Assembly (NCBI GenBank): GCA_965224525.1
Contig: OZ245050.1
Coordinates: forward strand, 3,782,001-3,846,000
Source of the DNA: Granulosicoccus sp036478565
Lineage (GTDB): Bacteria > Pseudomonadota > Gammaproteobacteria > Granulosicoccales > Granulosicoccaceae
Reading direction: 5' to 3'
DNA: 64,000 bases
Part shown: positions 14,816 to 23,851 of the stretch, in pieces
Position numbering within the stretch: the first letter of the stretch is position 1
Layout of the letters: the number at the start of each line of letters is the position of its first letter
Translations under genes and position numbers: made by a program
The notes under the pieces: model-generated
What the model was told of the DNA's origin: nothing
The model's database searches: none
What the model saw: the letters and a program-made list of their open reading frames with translations, nothing else

Positions 14816-14924
14816 GGCTAACGCCAGCTTCACCGGATGCCATAAGGGGCATGGCTTTTGCGGCTTTTTCTTTTCGCAAAAGACATGACGCTTATGGCAG
14901 TCCGCGTGCAAGCGCTTGTTATGT
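14816..14924 (-). other. attC site (divergent, longest)
   Basis: GGCTAAC to GTTATGT, 109 bp, with arms CCATAAGGGGCATGG...and CATGACGCTTATGG and an inner GCGGCTTTTTCTTTTCGC loop. This differs from all other sites in the array, so the first cassette was probably acquired from outside. The methyltransferase stop (14919-14921) lies in its right core. Confidence 0.85.
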
Positions 14925-15567
14925 TTTGTGTGATTTCCTTGCTGCAACAAAATAGCTAGATGCTCCTTTGAATATTTCTTCAGACTCAATAGTCTCGAAT
15001 TCACCTTTTGCCAATAAATCGTCTATGTCAGTACTTTTAACTCTTCTTATTGGAATGGGAATTACGCCAAATTTACACAATATCCGAACTAGCTGTATTT
15101 GGAGGTTAACTAAAAACGACAATTTTTGCCGTAAGCACGGCGTTACAGAAATAAATAAGCCGTCAGGCTTCAACAACTCATTAATTCGTTGCGTAATATT
15201 TTGCGGATCGGGAACTGTGTGCAACATGTTGAAAGCTAAAATCACATCAAACGATTCTTTTTGAAATTTACTTTCAAATATATCTGCTTTCTCGAAATTC
15301 ACATTTTCGGCTTTATTAGTAATCGCTTTCTGTTGTGCTATCCGAATCATCTCAGATGAGATATCAATACCAAGTATCTCTTTCACCTGACTAGCAAACT
15401 CGCAGGATGCTGTGCCGGTTCCACACCCATAATCCAAAACAACATGGCTTTCTTTGAGGTGCTTTTGGGTGTTTCCCCTGGCCTTTTTGTGGATGTATTC
15501 AAAGCGCTCCTCAGTCTTATCATAATTTTTTGAAGCTTTATCCCAAAACTCTTCATGATTTACTCAT
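14919..15567 (-). pseudogene. class I SAM methyltransferase with 5' frameshift
   Basis: The long frame encodes motif I VLDYGCGTGTASCEFA, then LGIDISSEMIRIAQQKA, FDVILAFNMLHTVPDP and LKPDGLFISVTPCL, a complete SAM-binding fold. In-frame upstream codons read NHEEFWDKASKNYDKTEERFEYIHKKA, a typical methyltransferase N-terminus, but lead to a TGA with no start codon. The only fitting start, ATG AGT AAA at 15567, is one base out of frame (near 15556-15560). One base removed there would give MSKHEEFWDKASKNYDK. So this first cassette has either a frameshift mutation or a base-call error. The substrate cannot be told. Confidence 0.75.
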
Positions 15568-15591
15568 AATTTTTGTAACTTCCTAAAAAAA

Positions 15592-15799
15592 ACATAACAG
15601 TAAAATTCAAAGGCCTTCAGCCTTTAATTTATATTATCAGGCTGGCCTTTTTAACTCGCCGTTGAATATCTCGGCGTTAGCAAAGTGGCTGATTTTGTTC
15701 AATTATACAACGACAGCGACATTAGCCACATAATTAATTAAACGGGCCGACAGCAAGTATAGTTATCTAAAAAATACATATTAGTGCTAGAGTAACTTT
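15592..15799. other. attI region
   Basis: Lies between intI and the first cassette. Reading toward the array, the first GTTRRRY core is GTTATGT (15598-15592), where the first cassette should join. The region holds a T-tailed hairpin (15609-15652) and a CGCCG...CGGCG inverted repeat (15658-15676) that could be a simple integrase site. Two possible -10 boxes for intI are visible (TATAGT near 15757) but no convincing -35, and I see no LexA box of the CTG-N10-CAG form. Confidence 0.6.
15609..15652 (+). terminator. T-tailed hairpin between array and intI
   Basis: AAAGGC (15609-15614) and CAGCC (15618-15622) pair with GGCTG (15640-15644) and GCCTTT (15645-15650), with a 3-nt bulge and a 17-nt loop, followed by a short T-run to 15652. 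It could stop transcripts running from inverted cassettes toward intI. Confidence 0.5.
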
Positions 15800-16825
15800 A
15801 TGGCCTCAGCGAAAGGAATCGCACTTGTGTCTACACACGAAAAATCACCGTTCCTGCAGTCGATCGACCGTTTCATGGTAGTTCGGCGTTATAGCAGGCG
15901 AACCATCAAGACTTATTTATATTGGATCAAGTACTTCATACGGTTCAGTCGTCTGCGACACCCGTCAGAAATGGGTGAAGCAGAAGTCGAAAGTTTCCTG
16001 ACCTACCTGGCTGTGGATCGTGGTGTATCTGCTTCCACTCAGAGTCTGGCATTGAATGCCCTGGTTTTTCTTTACCGGAACATTCTGGACACACCCCTTG
16101 AGGATATGGGTTCATTCCGACGGTCCCACAAACCGGTAAAGCTACCAACAGTTCTCAACAGAGATGAAGTAACCCGGTTACTTAGCTGCATGTCAGGCAT
16201 ACACTTGATTATCGCCTCTTTACTTTATGGGTCAGGACTGCGCAGGATAGAAGCTGTACGTCTGCGCGTAAAAGATATTGATTTTCAATACTCGCAGATT
16301 CAGGTATGGAACGGAAAGGGTAATAAACATAGGCTGACGACATTAGCGCCTGAATTGTTCAGCAGCTTGAAGGATCAAATTCGACGCGTTGAACTGTATT
16401 TGAATGATGATCGGCGCAACGCGCAGTACAGTGGTGTACAGATGCCCGATGCGCAGGCACGTAAGTATGTCAACGCACCCCATACGCTGGGGTGGCAGTA
16501 CCTATTCCCATCGGCAAAGCTCAGCCTGGAGCCGGGCACCGGGCAGCTTCGCAGGCACCATATCGACGAATCAGGCGTAAACAAGCAAATAAAACGTGCA
16601 GCAACTCTTGCTTCCATTGGCAAATCAGCCACCAGTCATACACTCAGGCATTCGTTCGCAACCCATTTACTAGAGTCTGGCGCAGACATTAGAACGGTGC
16701 AGGAACAGCTGGGGCATCACGATGTCAAGACCACTGAAATCTACACGCATGTTCTAAAAAGAGGCTCGCGCGGAGTCAGAAGCCCGTTAAGTGATATCCA
16801 CTCCAAGGGCCGTTTCGGAAAATAG
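15800..16825 (+). CDS. intI: integron integrase IntI
   Basis: A 341-residue tyrosine recombinase. The N-terminal SAM-like domain (FLQSIDRFMVVRRYSRRTIKTYLYWIKYFIRF) is followed by a catalytic domain with R148 (GSGLRRIEAVRL), K173 (NGKGNKHRLT), H280 and R283 (HTLRHSFATHLL), H306 (QLGHHDVKTT) and Y315 (EIYTHVL). The insert characteristic of IntI enzymes lies at about 222-256 (VNAPHTLGWQYLFPSAK, TGQLRRHHIDESGVNKQI). It excises and inserts cassettes at attC and attI. All key residues are present, so it should be functional. The gene points away from the array, as in most integrons. Confidence 0.97.
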   Translation: MASAKGIALVSTHEKSPFLQSIDRFMVVRRYSRRTIKTYLYWIKYFIRFSRLRHPSEMGEAEVESFLTYLAVDRGVSASTQSLALNALVFLYRNILDTPLEDMGSFRRSHKPVKLPTVLNRDEVTRLLSCMSGIHLIIASLLYGSGLRRIEAVRLRVKDIDFQYSQIQVWNGKGNKHRLTTLAPELFSSLKDQIRRVELYLNDDRRNAQYSGVQMPDAQARKYVNAPHTLGWQYLFPSAKLSLEPGTGQLRRHHIDESGVNKQIKRAATLASIGKSATSHTLRHSFATHLLESGADIRTVQEQLGHHDVKTTEIYTHVLKRGSRGVRSPLSDIHSKGRFGK

Positions 16826-17110
16826 GCTGTTCGTAACTGGAATGCGTTGAGCCAGGAACCGGTACGTCGCAAATCGCAGACTCTGCCAAGCGCTGTGGCG
16901 TCGTTCTGCAACACCACAGTTCAGGTTGCAACACACTGGCAGCCGTTTTCCGTCGCATGCGAGAACGGCTGGTTTATACTGACAGAGCTCAGCGATTGCC
17001 CAACAACTAACAACCTGACACGCCGACGACCACAATACGTCCCGGCATATCAACAAATACCGTATTCTTTCCGTGAACTTCAGCCTCCCTATAGAGACGA
17101 CAAACACCCG

Positions 17111-17359
17111 GTGACGCCAAAAAATCGCAAAATACCCAAATCCACCCGTTTCGAGGATGCACTGGGCGAGCTGGAAACCATCGTCAAAACTCTTGAGTCG
17201 GGTGAGCAGTCTCTTGAACAGTCTCTTGAACAGTTTGAACGTGGTGTCAGCCTGTCGCGATTCTGTCAACAAAGCCTGTCCGAGGCCGAGCAGAAGGTTA
17301 AGATCCTGCAGGAAAACGCTGGCGAGGAAAACCTGAAACCTTTCGATGCACCTGACTGA
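17111..17359 (+). CDS. xseB: exodeoxyribonuclease VII small subunit
   Basis: An 82-residue protein starting at GTG 17111. The core TRFEDALGELETIVKTLESGEQSLEQSLEQFERGVSLSRFCQQSLSEAEQKVKIL is the XseB helical hairpin with the diagnostic FExAxxELExIVxxLExGxxxLExSLxxFExG pattern. It pairs with XseA, which is not in this window, to degrade single-stranded DNA. Its end overlaps ispA by 14 bp, and the order xseB-ispA-dxs matches many gammaproteobacteria. A longer upstream frame exists but shows no conserved features. Confidence 0.93.
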   Translation: MTPKNRKIPKSTRFEDALGELETIVKTLESGEQSLEQSLEQFERGVSLSRFCQQSLSEAEQKVKILQENAGEENLKPFDAPD

Positions 17360-18272
17360 ACCGCATAACAAGGTGCAACACGAGAGTCTCCAGGAACGGA
17401 TTACGGCCTACCAACAACGCGTTGATCGTGCCTTGGTACAGCACTTGCCGATAGACGCGGAAAAGCGCTCAGGCTTGCAAACGGCTATGCACTATGCCGT
17501 GACTAATGGCGGCAAACGTATTCGCCCGGTACTGATCTATGCAACCGGTCGCGCTCTGGGTGTACCACTGACAAAGCTCGATGTACCCGCCTGCGCGGTG
17601 GAGATGATGCATGCCTATTCCCTTGTGCACGATGATCTGCCTGCCATGGATGACGACGACTTGCGCCGCGGCAAACCCACGCTACACCGTAAGTTTGATG
17701 AGGCCACGGCAATTTTGGCAGGCGATGCCCTGCAAGCGCTCGCCTTTACAATGCTGGCTAGCAATAACGATGCGCAGTTACCGGACAGCGCAAAGCTTCG
17801 CATGGTTGCCATTCTGGGTGATGCCAGCGGTGCTGACGGAATGGCCGCTGGCCAGGCTATCGACCTGGAGTCTGTTGGTCAGCAGTTGAGTCTTGAAGCG
17901 CTCGAAAGCATGCATCGGCAAAAAACCGGAGCTTTGATCCGGGCCAGCGTCAGGCTATCAGCAATCACAGCCGGAATTGATGATGCCAGCCTGTTGAGTC
18001 GGCTGGATGGTTTTGCCGCAGCCGTTGGTCTCTCGTTTCAGATTGTCGACGATATTCTTGATGTCATTGCTGACACTGAAACGCTCGGCAAAAAACAGGG
18101 TGCTGATATCGCTCGGAACAAACCAACCTACCCGGCCCTGCTCGGACTTGAAGGCGCGCGCGAACACGCCAAGGCGACGCACGAGTCTGCGCTGTCTTGT
18201 CTGAATGGCCTGGATGATAATTTTGACGAACTGCGTGAACTCTCTACCTTCATTGTCGAACGTTCTTTTTGA
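17346..18272 (+). CDS. ispA: (2E,6E)-farnesyl diphosphate synthase
   Basis: A 308-residue prenyltransferase. The first aspartate-rich motif is LVHDDLPAMDDDDLRRGKPT with its flanking basic residues; the second is FQIVDDILDVIAD. GGKRIRPVL near residue 58 binds pyrophosphate. It condenses DMAPP/GPP with IPP to make FPP for quinone and undecaprenyl synthesis. The C-terminus is a little shorter at the end than usual and overlaps the next gene by 4 bp (TTGA). It forms an operon with xseB; dxs follows after the MFS gene. Confidence 0.95.
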   Translation: MHLTEPHNKVQHESLQERITAYQQRVDRALVQHLPIDAEKRSGLQTAMHYAVTNGGKRIRPVLIYATGRALGVPLTKLDVPACAVEMMHAYSLVHDDLPAMDDDDLRRGKPTLHRKFDEATAILAGDALQALAFTMLASNNDAQLPDSAKLRMVAILGDASGADGMAAGQAIDLESVGQQLSLEALESMHRQKTGALIRASVRLSAITAGIDDASLLSRLDGFAAAVGLSFQIVDDILDVIADTETLGKKQGADIARNKPTYPALLGLEGAREHAKATHESALSCLNGLDDNFDELRELSTFIVERSF

Positions 18273-19546
18273 GGGACGCGGCGCATAACCTGAAGTGGTA
18301 TGCCAGCTATCAGGCGGCCAGCAATGCGCTCGCCTGGCTGCCCATTTTTTTTCTGTACTTCAACCAGTATGTCACTCTGGAGGAGGTCATCAGCCTCAGT
18401 GCTTTTTACTACCTGGCCGTCGTTATCAGCGAAGTGCCATCCGGGTATTTTTCTGATCGTTACGGTCGACGCATCACGCTGATTTGTTCGTCGCTGCTGA
18501 TGATTGCCGCCTACCTGGTATTTATTATCGCCGATGGCTTCAGCATGCTGTTGGTAGGTGAGGTTTTACTGGCTTTCGGTATTGCTTTCCAATCCGGTAG
18601 TGATTCAGCTCTTTTATATGACTCGCTCGTCGAACACCGGACAACGCATCCTGAACTTGCAACCTCACACAACGACGAATACGCGACACTGGAGTCCAAA
18701 GCCCGGCAAGCCGCATTATTGGCGATGTCACTGGCTTGTTTTGTTGGCGGCATACTCGGCACCATCAATTTAGTGCTGCCATATGTGCTCGCTTTAATCG
18801 GTGCATTGATAGCGCTCGGCATCAGTGTGTCGTTTGTCGAACCTTCCAATGAGCAACGATTCGGCAAGCATGTGTTGTCGCCAACACCAGGAATCATCAA
18901 GCAACTGCGAATCTGTTTTTCCTTGCTACACGACCGCTTGCTTGCCTGGCTGTTTCTGGTTTCGGTTGTTGCTTATTCACTGCAACATATTCCGTATGAG
19001 TTTTATCAACCGTATATCCGGTTATTGTCAGACAACAATCAGTTGCATGGCGTGTTTTCTGGCGAAGCGCCTTTGGTTGCTGGTGTCATCACTGGCCTGT
19101 CAATGTTTGGCGGTGTACTGGGTGCTCGTAGCGCTATGGTTCTGCTTACAAAGCTGGGACTGAAAAAATTAATGATCAGTGGTGCGCTGGCCCAGATTGT
19201 GATCATTGCAGGGCTTGCGCTGTTTCTGCACCCGGCCATGCTGCTACTGGTGCTGTTCAGGAATTTCCCCATGGCCATGACACACGGGCCATTAATGGGC
19301 GCTATCGCCCCGCGCGTGGCAAGCGCACAACGCGCCACATTTTTGTCCCTGCAGAGTCTGGCCGGGCGCTTTGCCTTTTCCCTGACCTTGTTTGCACTTG
19401 CCCGGTTTGTTGGCCGCGGCCAGGACGTCAGCTGGCCAGCCCTTTCATCCCTGCTGCAAGCGAGCGTTATTGGTGGGGTCATTTGTGTGGCATTGATTTT
19501 CATTGTCGCACCACGCCGATTCTCCCAGTCCGAGGATGCTCGGTAG
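18269..19546 (+). CDS. MFS transporter
   Basis: A 425-residue protein with about 12 membrane helices. The MFS signature between helices 2 and 3 is VPSGYFSDRYGRRITLICSS. A central cytoplasmic loop (RFGKHVLSPTPGIIKQLRI) divides the two halves. It starts at TTG overlapping the ispA stop, which suggests co-transcription. It resembles drug-efflux-type MFS proteins found inside xseB-ispA-dxs operons of some gammaproteobacteria. The substrate is unknown. Confidence 0.85.
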   Translation: MRDAAHNLKWYASYQAASNALAWLPIFFLYFNQYVTLEEVISLSAFYYLAVVISEVPSGYFSDRYGRRITLICSSLLMIAAYLVFIIADGFSMLLVGEVLLAFGIAFQSGSDSALLYDSLVEHRTTHPELATSHNDEYATLESKARQAALLAMSLACFVGGILGTINLVLPYVLALIGALIALGISVSFVEPSNEQRFGKHVLSPTPGIIKQLRICFSLLHDRLLAWLFLVSVVAYSLQHIPYEFYQPYIRLLSDNNQLHGVFSGEAPLVAGVITGLSMFGGVLGARSAMVLLTKLGLKKLMISGALAQIVIIAGLALFLHPAMLLLVLFRNFPMAMTHGPLMGAIAPRVASAQRATFLSLQSLAGRFAFSLTLFALARFVGRGQDVSWPALSSLLQASVIGGVICVALIFIVAPRRFSQSEDAR

Positions 19547-19935
19547 CCCGCCGCCCGCTTCGTACTAACCTGAGGAGAGCGCTCCCGCGAGAACGTTTTG
19601 CAATACGTTGTCGCCTTGTTTGAGCTGTCGATGCGCGCCCGGCGCATTCGAAGTACACCGCTGGAACACTCAAACACAGCCAATCCCGTGCTTTTGAACC
19701 TGCCGATGCCCTGAGTCGGACAGAAATCAGGCTATCCGCTGCCAACCAGGCACCCTGCCGCTCCAGCCTGCACGCGACACGCTTCAAGCGCATAAGAACG
19801 CTGGTTACCTCAAGCTGATGCGGCTGGAATTTTCCGGAACAGTTCAGCAACTCTGCTTCACAGACTTGTCACGCGCTGTGCGGAGCACCATAATCGGGGT
19901 TCCTGTATATCCGGATTGATAGTCAAACGAGCTCA
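19547..19935. other. intergenic region before dxs
   Basis: About 390 bp with no supported gene on either strand. A purine-rich inverted repeat (GGAGAGCGCTCCCGCGAGAACG around 19573-19595) is present. Short frames here lack ribosome binding sites and family signatures. A promoter for dxs may lie at the right end. Confidence 0.4.
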
Positions 19936-21867
19936 ATGGACACCGCTGCACGCTACCCACTGCTGGACAAGGTTCACACACCGGATGATCTGCGTAAGCT
20001 GGATGAGGGCGAACTAACGGCGCTCAGTCAACAGCTGCGCCGCTTTGTGATTGAGTCTGTTGCAAAAACCGGGGGGCATCTGGGTGCCAGCCTCGGCACT
20101 ATCGAGCTAACAGTCGCGTTGCACTATGTGTTCGATACACCACGAGACAAACTGGTCTGGGACGTTGGCCATCAGACGTATGGCCACAAAATACTGACCG
20201 GTCGCAAGGATCGCATGGATACCATGCGCATGCGTAATGGTCTGGCGGGGTTCCCGAGCCGTAGCGAAAGTGAATATGACACCTTTGGTGTCGGACATTC
20301 AAGTACTTCGGTCAGTGCAGCGCTCGGCATGGCGCTGGCAGCAAAACATCAAGCCAGTCTGGCAAACGCCAGCAAGACACCCGGTGAACCGGACATCGAA
20401 GCCGAGAAAGTCGTTGCTGTCATCGGTGATGGCGCTCTGACAGCGGGACTTGCCTATGAAGCGTTGAACCATGCCGGTGGTGTACGAGCCGATATGCTGG
20501 TGGTGCTGAACGACAATGACATGTCCATCTCACCGAATGTGGGTGCCATGAATAAATACCTGGCGCGCATCCTTTCCGGCAAACTGGTTTCCGGTGCACG
20601 CGCAGGCACCCGTAATGTGCTGCAAAAAGTCCCCACCGTACTGGAGCTTGCTCGTCGAACCGAAGAGCATGTGAAGGGTATGGTCGTGCCGGGCACCCTG
20701 TTTGAAGAACTTGGTTTTAAATACTTTGGCCCGGTTGATGGTCATGACATAGACAGCCTTGTCGGCGTATTGAAAAATCTCAGAGAATTCAACGGCCCCG
20801 TGTTCCTACATGTGGTCACTCGCAAAGGGCACGGTTACAAATTTGCCGAGAATGACCCACTGGCTTTGCACTCAGTTACACCCTTTGACCCGGCAACTGG
20901 TAAAACACTGAACAACCGTAAATCCAGCCAGCCTACCTACACTCAGGTATTTGGTAAATGGCTGTGCGACATGGCCGCAACCGATCCACGAATGGTTGCC
21001 ATTACACCCGCCATGCGCGAAGGCTCCGGGATGGTCGAGTTTCAGCAGCAGTACCCCGACCGCTATTATGACGTCGGTATCGCCGAACAGCATTCGGTAA
21101 CCCTGGCGGCGGGACTAGCCTGTGGTGGCATGCATCCGGTGGTCGCTATTTATTCCACTTTTCTGCAACGCGCATTCGATCAGGTTGTGCACGATGTTGC
21201 ATTGCAGAATCTGCCAATACTGTTTGCTATCGACAGGGCTGGCCTTGTTGGCCCGGACGGATCAACCCATGCCGGAAGCTTTGATTATTCCTACCTGCGT
21301 TGCCTACCTAACATGCTGATCATGGCGCCGGCCGATGAAAACGAATGTCGTCAGATGCTCTACACGGGTATACAACATAACGGTCCCAGCGCAATACGCT
21401 ATCCGCGTGGCTTTGGCCCCGGCGTTGATGTAGAAGAATCCATGCATGCGATACCAACAGGAAAAGCCGATATACGGCGCGTTGGACAACGCGTAGCCTT
21501 GTTGGCATTTGGCACAATGGTCTCACCTGCGCTGCTTCTCGGCGAAGAGTTCGATTTCACGGTTGTCAATATGCGTTTTGTAAAACCGCTTGATACAGCA
21601 ACTATCGAGCAGATTGCCAGCAGTCATGAACTGATTATCACGCTGGAAGAAAATGTCATAGCCGGTGGCGCAGGAGCGGGCATTGCAGAATACCTTTGCT
21701 CCGTGGGTAGTGCTACACCGATTCGTCTGATCGGGCTACCCGATGAATTCATTGACCACGGTAGCCGTGAAGAACTACTGGCGCATTGCAAACTGGATAG
21801 TGATGGGTTGCGTGAGCAAATAGTCAACTTCGCAAACAGCAAGGATAGCGAGCGTCACGCTGGCTGA
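19936..21867 (+). CDS. dxs: 1-deoxy-D-xylulose-5-phosphate synthase
   Basis: A 643-residue thiamine-diphosphate enzyme that makes DXP from pyruvate and glyceraldehyde 3-phosphate, the first step of the MEP isoprenoid pathway. Visible motifs are GGHLGASLGTIELTVALHYVF, DVGHQTYGHKILTGR, GHSSTSVSAALGMA, the ThDP-binding VIGDGALTAGLAYEALNHAG...NDNDMSIS, and the transketolase-type DVGIAEQHSVTLAAGLA. Length is normal. The 3' end overlaps the convergent metallohydrolase gene by 13 bp. Confidence 0.97.
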   Translation: MDTAARYPLLDKVHTPDDLRKLDEGELTALSQQLRRFVIESVAKTGGHLGASLGTIELTVALHYVFDTPRDKLVWDVGHQTYGHKILTGRKDRMDTMRMRNGLAGFPSRSESEYDTFGVGHSSTSVSAALGMALAAKHQASLANASKTPGEPDIEAEKVVAVIGDGALTAGLAYEALNHAGGVRADMLVVLNDNDMSISPNVGAMNKYLARILSGKLVSGARAGTRNVLQKVPTVLELARRTEEHVKGMVVPGTLFEELGFKYFGPVDGHDIDSLVGVLKNLREFNGPVFLHVVTRKGHGYKFAENDPLALHSVTPFDPATGKTLNNRKSSQPTYTQVFGKWLCDMAATDPRMVAITPAMREGSGMVEFQQQYPDRYYDVGIAEQHSVTLAAGLACGGMHPVVAIYSTFLQRAFDQVVHDVALQNLPILFAIDRAGLVGPDGSTHAGSFDYSYLRCLPNMLIMAPADENECRQMLYTGIQHNGPSAIRYPRGFGPGVDVEESMHAIPTGKADIRRVGQRVALLAFGTMVSPALLLGEEFDFTVVNMRFVKPLDTATIEQIASSHELIITLEENVIAGGAGAGIAEYLCSVGSATPIRLIGLPDEFIDHGSREELLAHCKLDSDGLREQIVNFANSKDSERHAG

Positions 21868-22688
21868 AGTTTATCTATCGTCAGCGGCATTGTTTGTTTG
21901 GCAGGTGTTGAGGCAGTTTGAGCCGCTGACACCACAAACCATTGGCTGGCACAGTGTTGCGCCAACACACAGGCACGTTCGGGGTCTCGACTCAGTTTCG
22001 ACTGCACCGCAGCAAGTGCTATTGCATCGGCATTATTTTGTTCAGATAAATGTCCCAACAAAACATGTTGCAACGTTGAGTGATCAATTTGACTGACCAG
22101 TTGCGCTGCCTGATCATTGCCTAAATGCCCGTACTCTGACCGGATCCTCGCCTGCAGACTGGGTGGATAGGGCCCGTTGCGCAACATATCGGAGTCATAG
22201 TTGCATTCGATAACCAGCCCGTGCACATTCGCCAGCTTGGCACGCACATGGGGCGTACATACGCCCAGATCGGTAACATTGGCAAAGCGTGTTCCGTTAT
22301 GGGTAAATACAAATTGGCAGGGTTCTGCTGCATCGTGCGGGACGGGAAACGGATCTACTTCAATGTCACCAATGAAGAATGGTTCGTGTGCATGAAACAG
22401 ATGGTAGCTGGCAAATCGGTTGTCGCGTGTACGGTGATAGGTGCCATGTGTCAACCAAACCGGCATATTGAATTTGCGTGATATCGGCCCGACGCCACGC
22501 ATATGATCTCCGTGCTCATGAGAAATAAGAATGGCATCTATATCCGCGAGTGATAAACCAAGCCCTTGCAAACGAGACTGAGTCTCTTTCATCGTAAAAC
22601 CGCAATCCACCAGCAACAAGGTCTTGTCTGCCCTTATCAGCAGAGAATTGCCGGAACTGCCACTACCCAACGCAGCAATTTGCATCAT
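21855..22688 (-). CDS. YycJ/VicX-type MBL-fold metallohydrolase
   Basis: A 277-residue metallo-beta-lactamase-fold protein. It starts MQIAALGSGSSGNSLLIRADKTLLLVDCGF, the hallmark of the YycJ/WalJ group, and has the metal motif ILISHEHGDHMRGVGPI plus a second-site HVLLGHLSEQNN. YycJ relatives are 5'-exonucleases with a proposed repair role. A late insertion/tail (after residue 230) is alanine- and glutamine-rich. Convergent with dxs; the next gene in the same direction upstream is bamC, nine bases away. Confidence 0.88.
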   Translation of the reverse strand: MMQIAALGSGSSGNSLLIRADKTLLLVDCGFTMKETQSRLQGLGLSLADIDAILISHEHGDHMRGVGPISRKFNMPVWLTHGTYHRTRDNRFASYHLFHAHEPFFIGDIEVDPFPVPHDAAEPCQFVFTHNGTRFANVTDLGVCTPHVRAKLANVHGLVIECNYDSDMLRNGPYPPSLQARIRSEYGHLGNDQAAQLVSQIDHSTLQHVLLGHLSEQNNADAIALAAVQSKLSRDPERACVLAQHCASQWFVVSAAQTASTPAKQTMPLTIDKLQPA

Positions 22689-22696
22689 GATTCGAT

Positions 22697-23767
22697 TCAG
22701 ACCAACTGATCACGCAAAGCGTTTAGCAATGCCTGCTCACGCTCGGGATCGAGTTGCCGGCCGGTGCCATCACTGAGCGAGATGCGTACGGCGCTGACAT
22801 GCACAGGCACCAGTGTCGCGACCAGTGGAGATGCTGTTGCCGGGTCGGTTACAGCGTTTGCAACGCCGCCTTCGGCATCGGTGAACTCAATTCGACCAAC
22901 TCTTTCATCCGAGGAAATTATTTCATGTTCAAGCTTGCCCAGAGCCTGTGACATGGCCTGGAAGGCAGTCTGGTAGCCTTTGTTTATAAGCAGTTGACTA
23001 CCCGCTGCGGTGGTTTGTACTTCGGCATCTTCAAGCACTGCACTGGCCCGTGCTTCATCCAACAAACCTTTGCTTTTTTGTTCATCCAGGCCTAGCGATA
23101 CTAGAAACAACGATAACAATTCATTGGTGACTTCCGGGTTGTGAGAGTTGACCGGCCAGCCTTCGTCGTCGCTGGCCGCCTTGACGAGCTCTTCGGATGC
23201 CGCCTGGCTGCGCGCGAACAGGCGCGCACCATCGCCTTCGCGTTCCAGCCTGAAAGACACTCTGGTATAGGCTTTTTCACCGCCGATCAAATTCTTCAAC
23301 AACCCGCTTTGCTGTACTGCACTGACAGGGCGCCACTCGGTTTTAATCGTGCCGGCGACCGGTTCGGTTTGTTCGACGCGGAATTTTTGTTGGCGAACAA
23401 ACGCTAACAAATGCGGCCAGAGTGCCTCGGGTGTCTGCTCAAACTGCAACCAGCTCGATGCACCTTCACGAACAAACCGGACCGATTCGAATTCGGGTAA
23501 CAACGTATTGCGGGTTACCGCCGCGCCTGTCTCACCAGGCAAAACAAACTGTTCACCGTTGCTGACATCGGTCAAATCCGGCGGCACCTGCAACTGTCGC
23601 GCATCGGTCGAATTGTTGCTGTAGACCACATCCGGGCTATCAGCCTGATAAAAGGTTCCGCAAGCGCTCAGGTTTAGCGCAATACCCAATACGCCTATGA
23701 CCAGTACCCATCTTGGGTTTGCCGGTTTCAACCTCGATCCTGTCATTCTGTTCACCACTGTTGTCAT
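22697..23767 (-). CDS. bamC: outer membrane assembly lipoprotein BamC-like
   Basis: A lipoprotein of about 356 residues. The signal peptide ends in the lipobox LNLSAC (cleaved before Cys). The N-terminal YxxDSPDVVYSNNSTDARQLQVPPDLTDVS segment is the conserved unstructured BamC stretch that binds BamD. Two helix-grip domains follow (SVRFVREGASSWLQFEQTPEALWPHLLAFVRQQ; GYQTAFQAMSQALGKLEHEI). I start at ATG 23767, which has GGGAAT upstream; other ATGs reach 23803. dapA lies just upstream, as in E. coli (dapA-bamC). Confidence 0.88.
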   Translation of the reverse strand: MTTVVNRMTGSRLKPANPRWVLVIGVLGIALNLSACGTFYQADSPDVVYSNNSTDARQLQVPPDLTDVSNGEQFVLPGETGAAVTRNTLLPEFESVRFVREGASSWLQFEQTPEALWPHLLAFVRQQKFRVEQTEPVAGTIKTEWRPVSAVQQSGLLKNLIGGEKAYTRVSFRLEREGDGARLFARSQAASEELVKAASDDEGWPVNSHNPEVTNELLSLFLVSLGLDEQKSKGLLDEARASAVLEDAEVQTTAAGSQLLINKGYQTAFQAMSQALGKLEHEIISSDERVGRIEFTDAEGGVANAVTDPATASPLVATLVPVHVSAVRISLSDGTGRQLDPEREQALLNALRDQLV

Positions 23768-23851
23768 CAATTCATTCCCGTTCATTTGTCGGCGCAGCGC
23801 CATTCAACTCGGCAATTGCAGATGTGCCTTCGATTCCAGTATCTGCACACG

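Noticed and set aside
15600..15800. LexA-regulated intI promoter
   Set aside because: No CTG-N10-CAG box could be found in the region.
16847..17110. N-terminal extension of xseB
   Set aside because: The frame is open, but the family starts near 17111 and the extension is not conserved in pattern.
19500..19850. Minus-strand open frame before dxs
   Set aside because: Overlaps the MFS gene end, has atypical composition and no recognisable motif.
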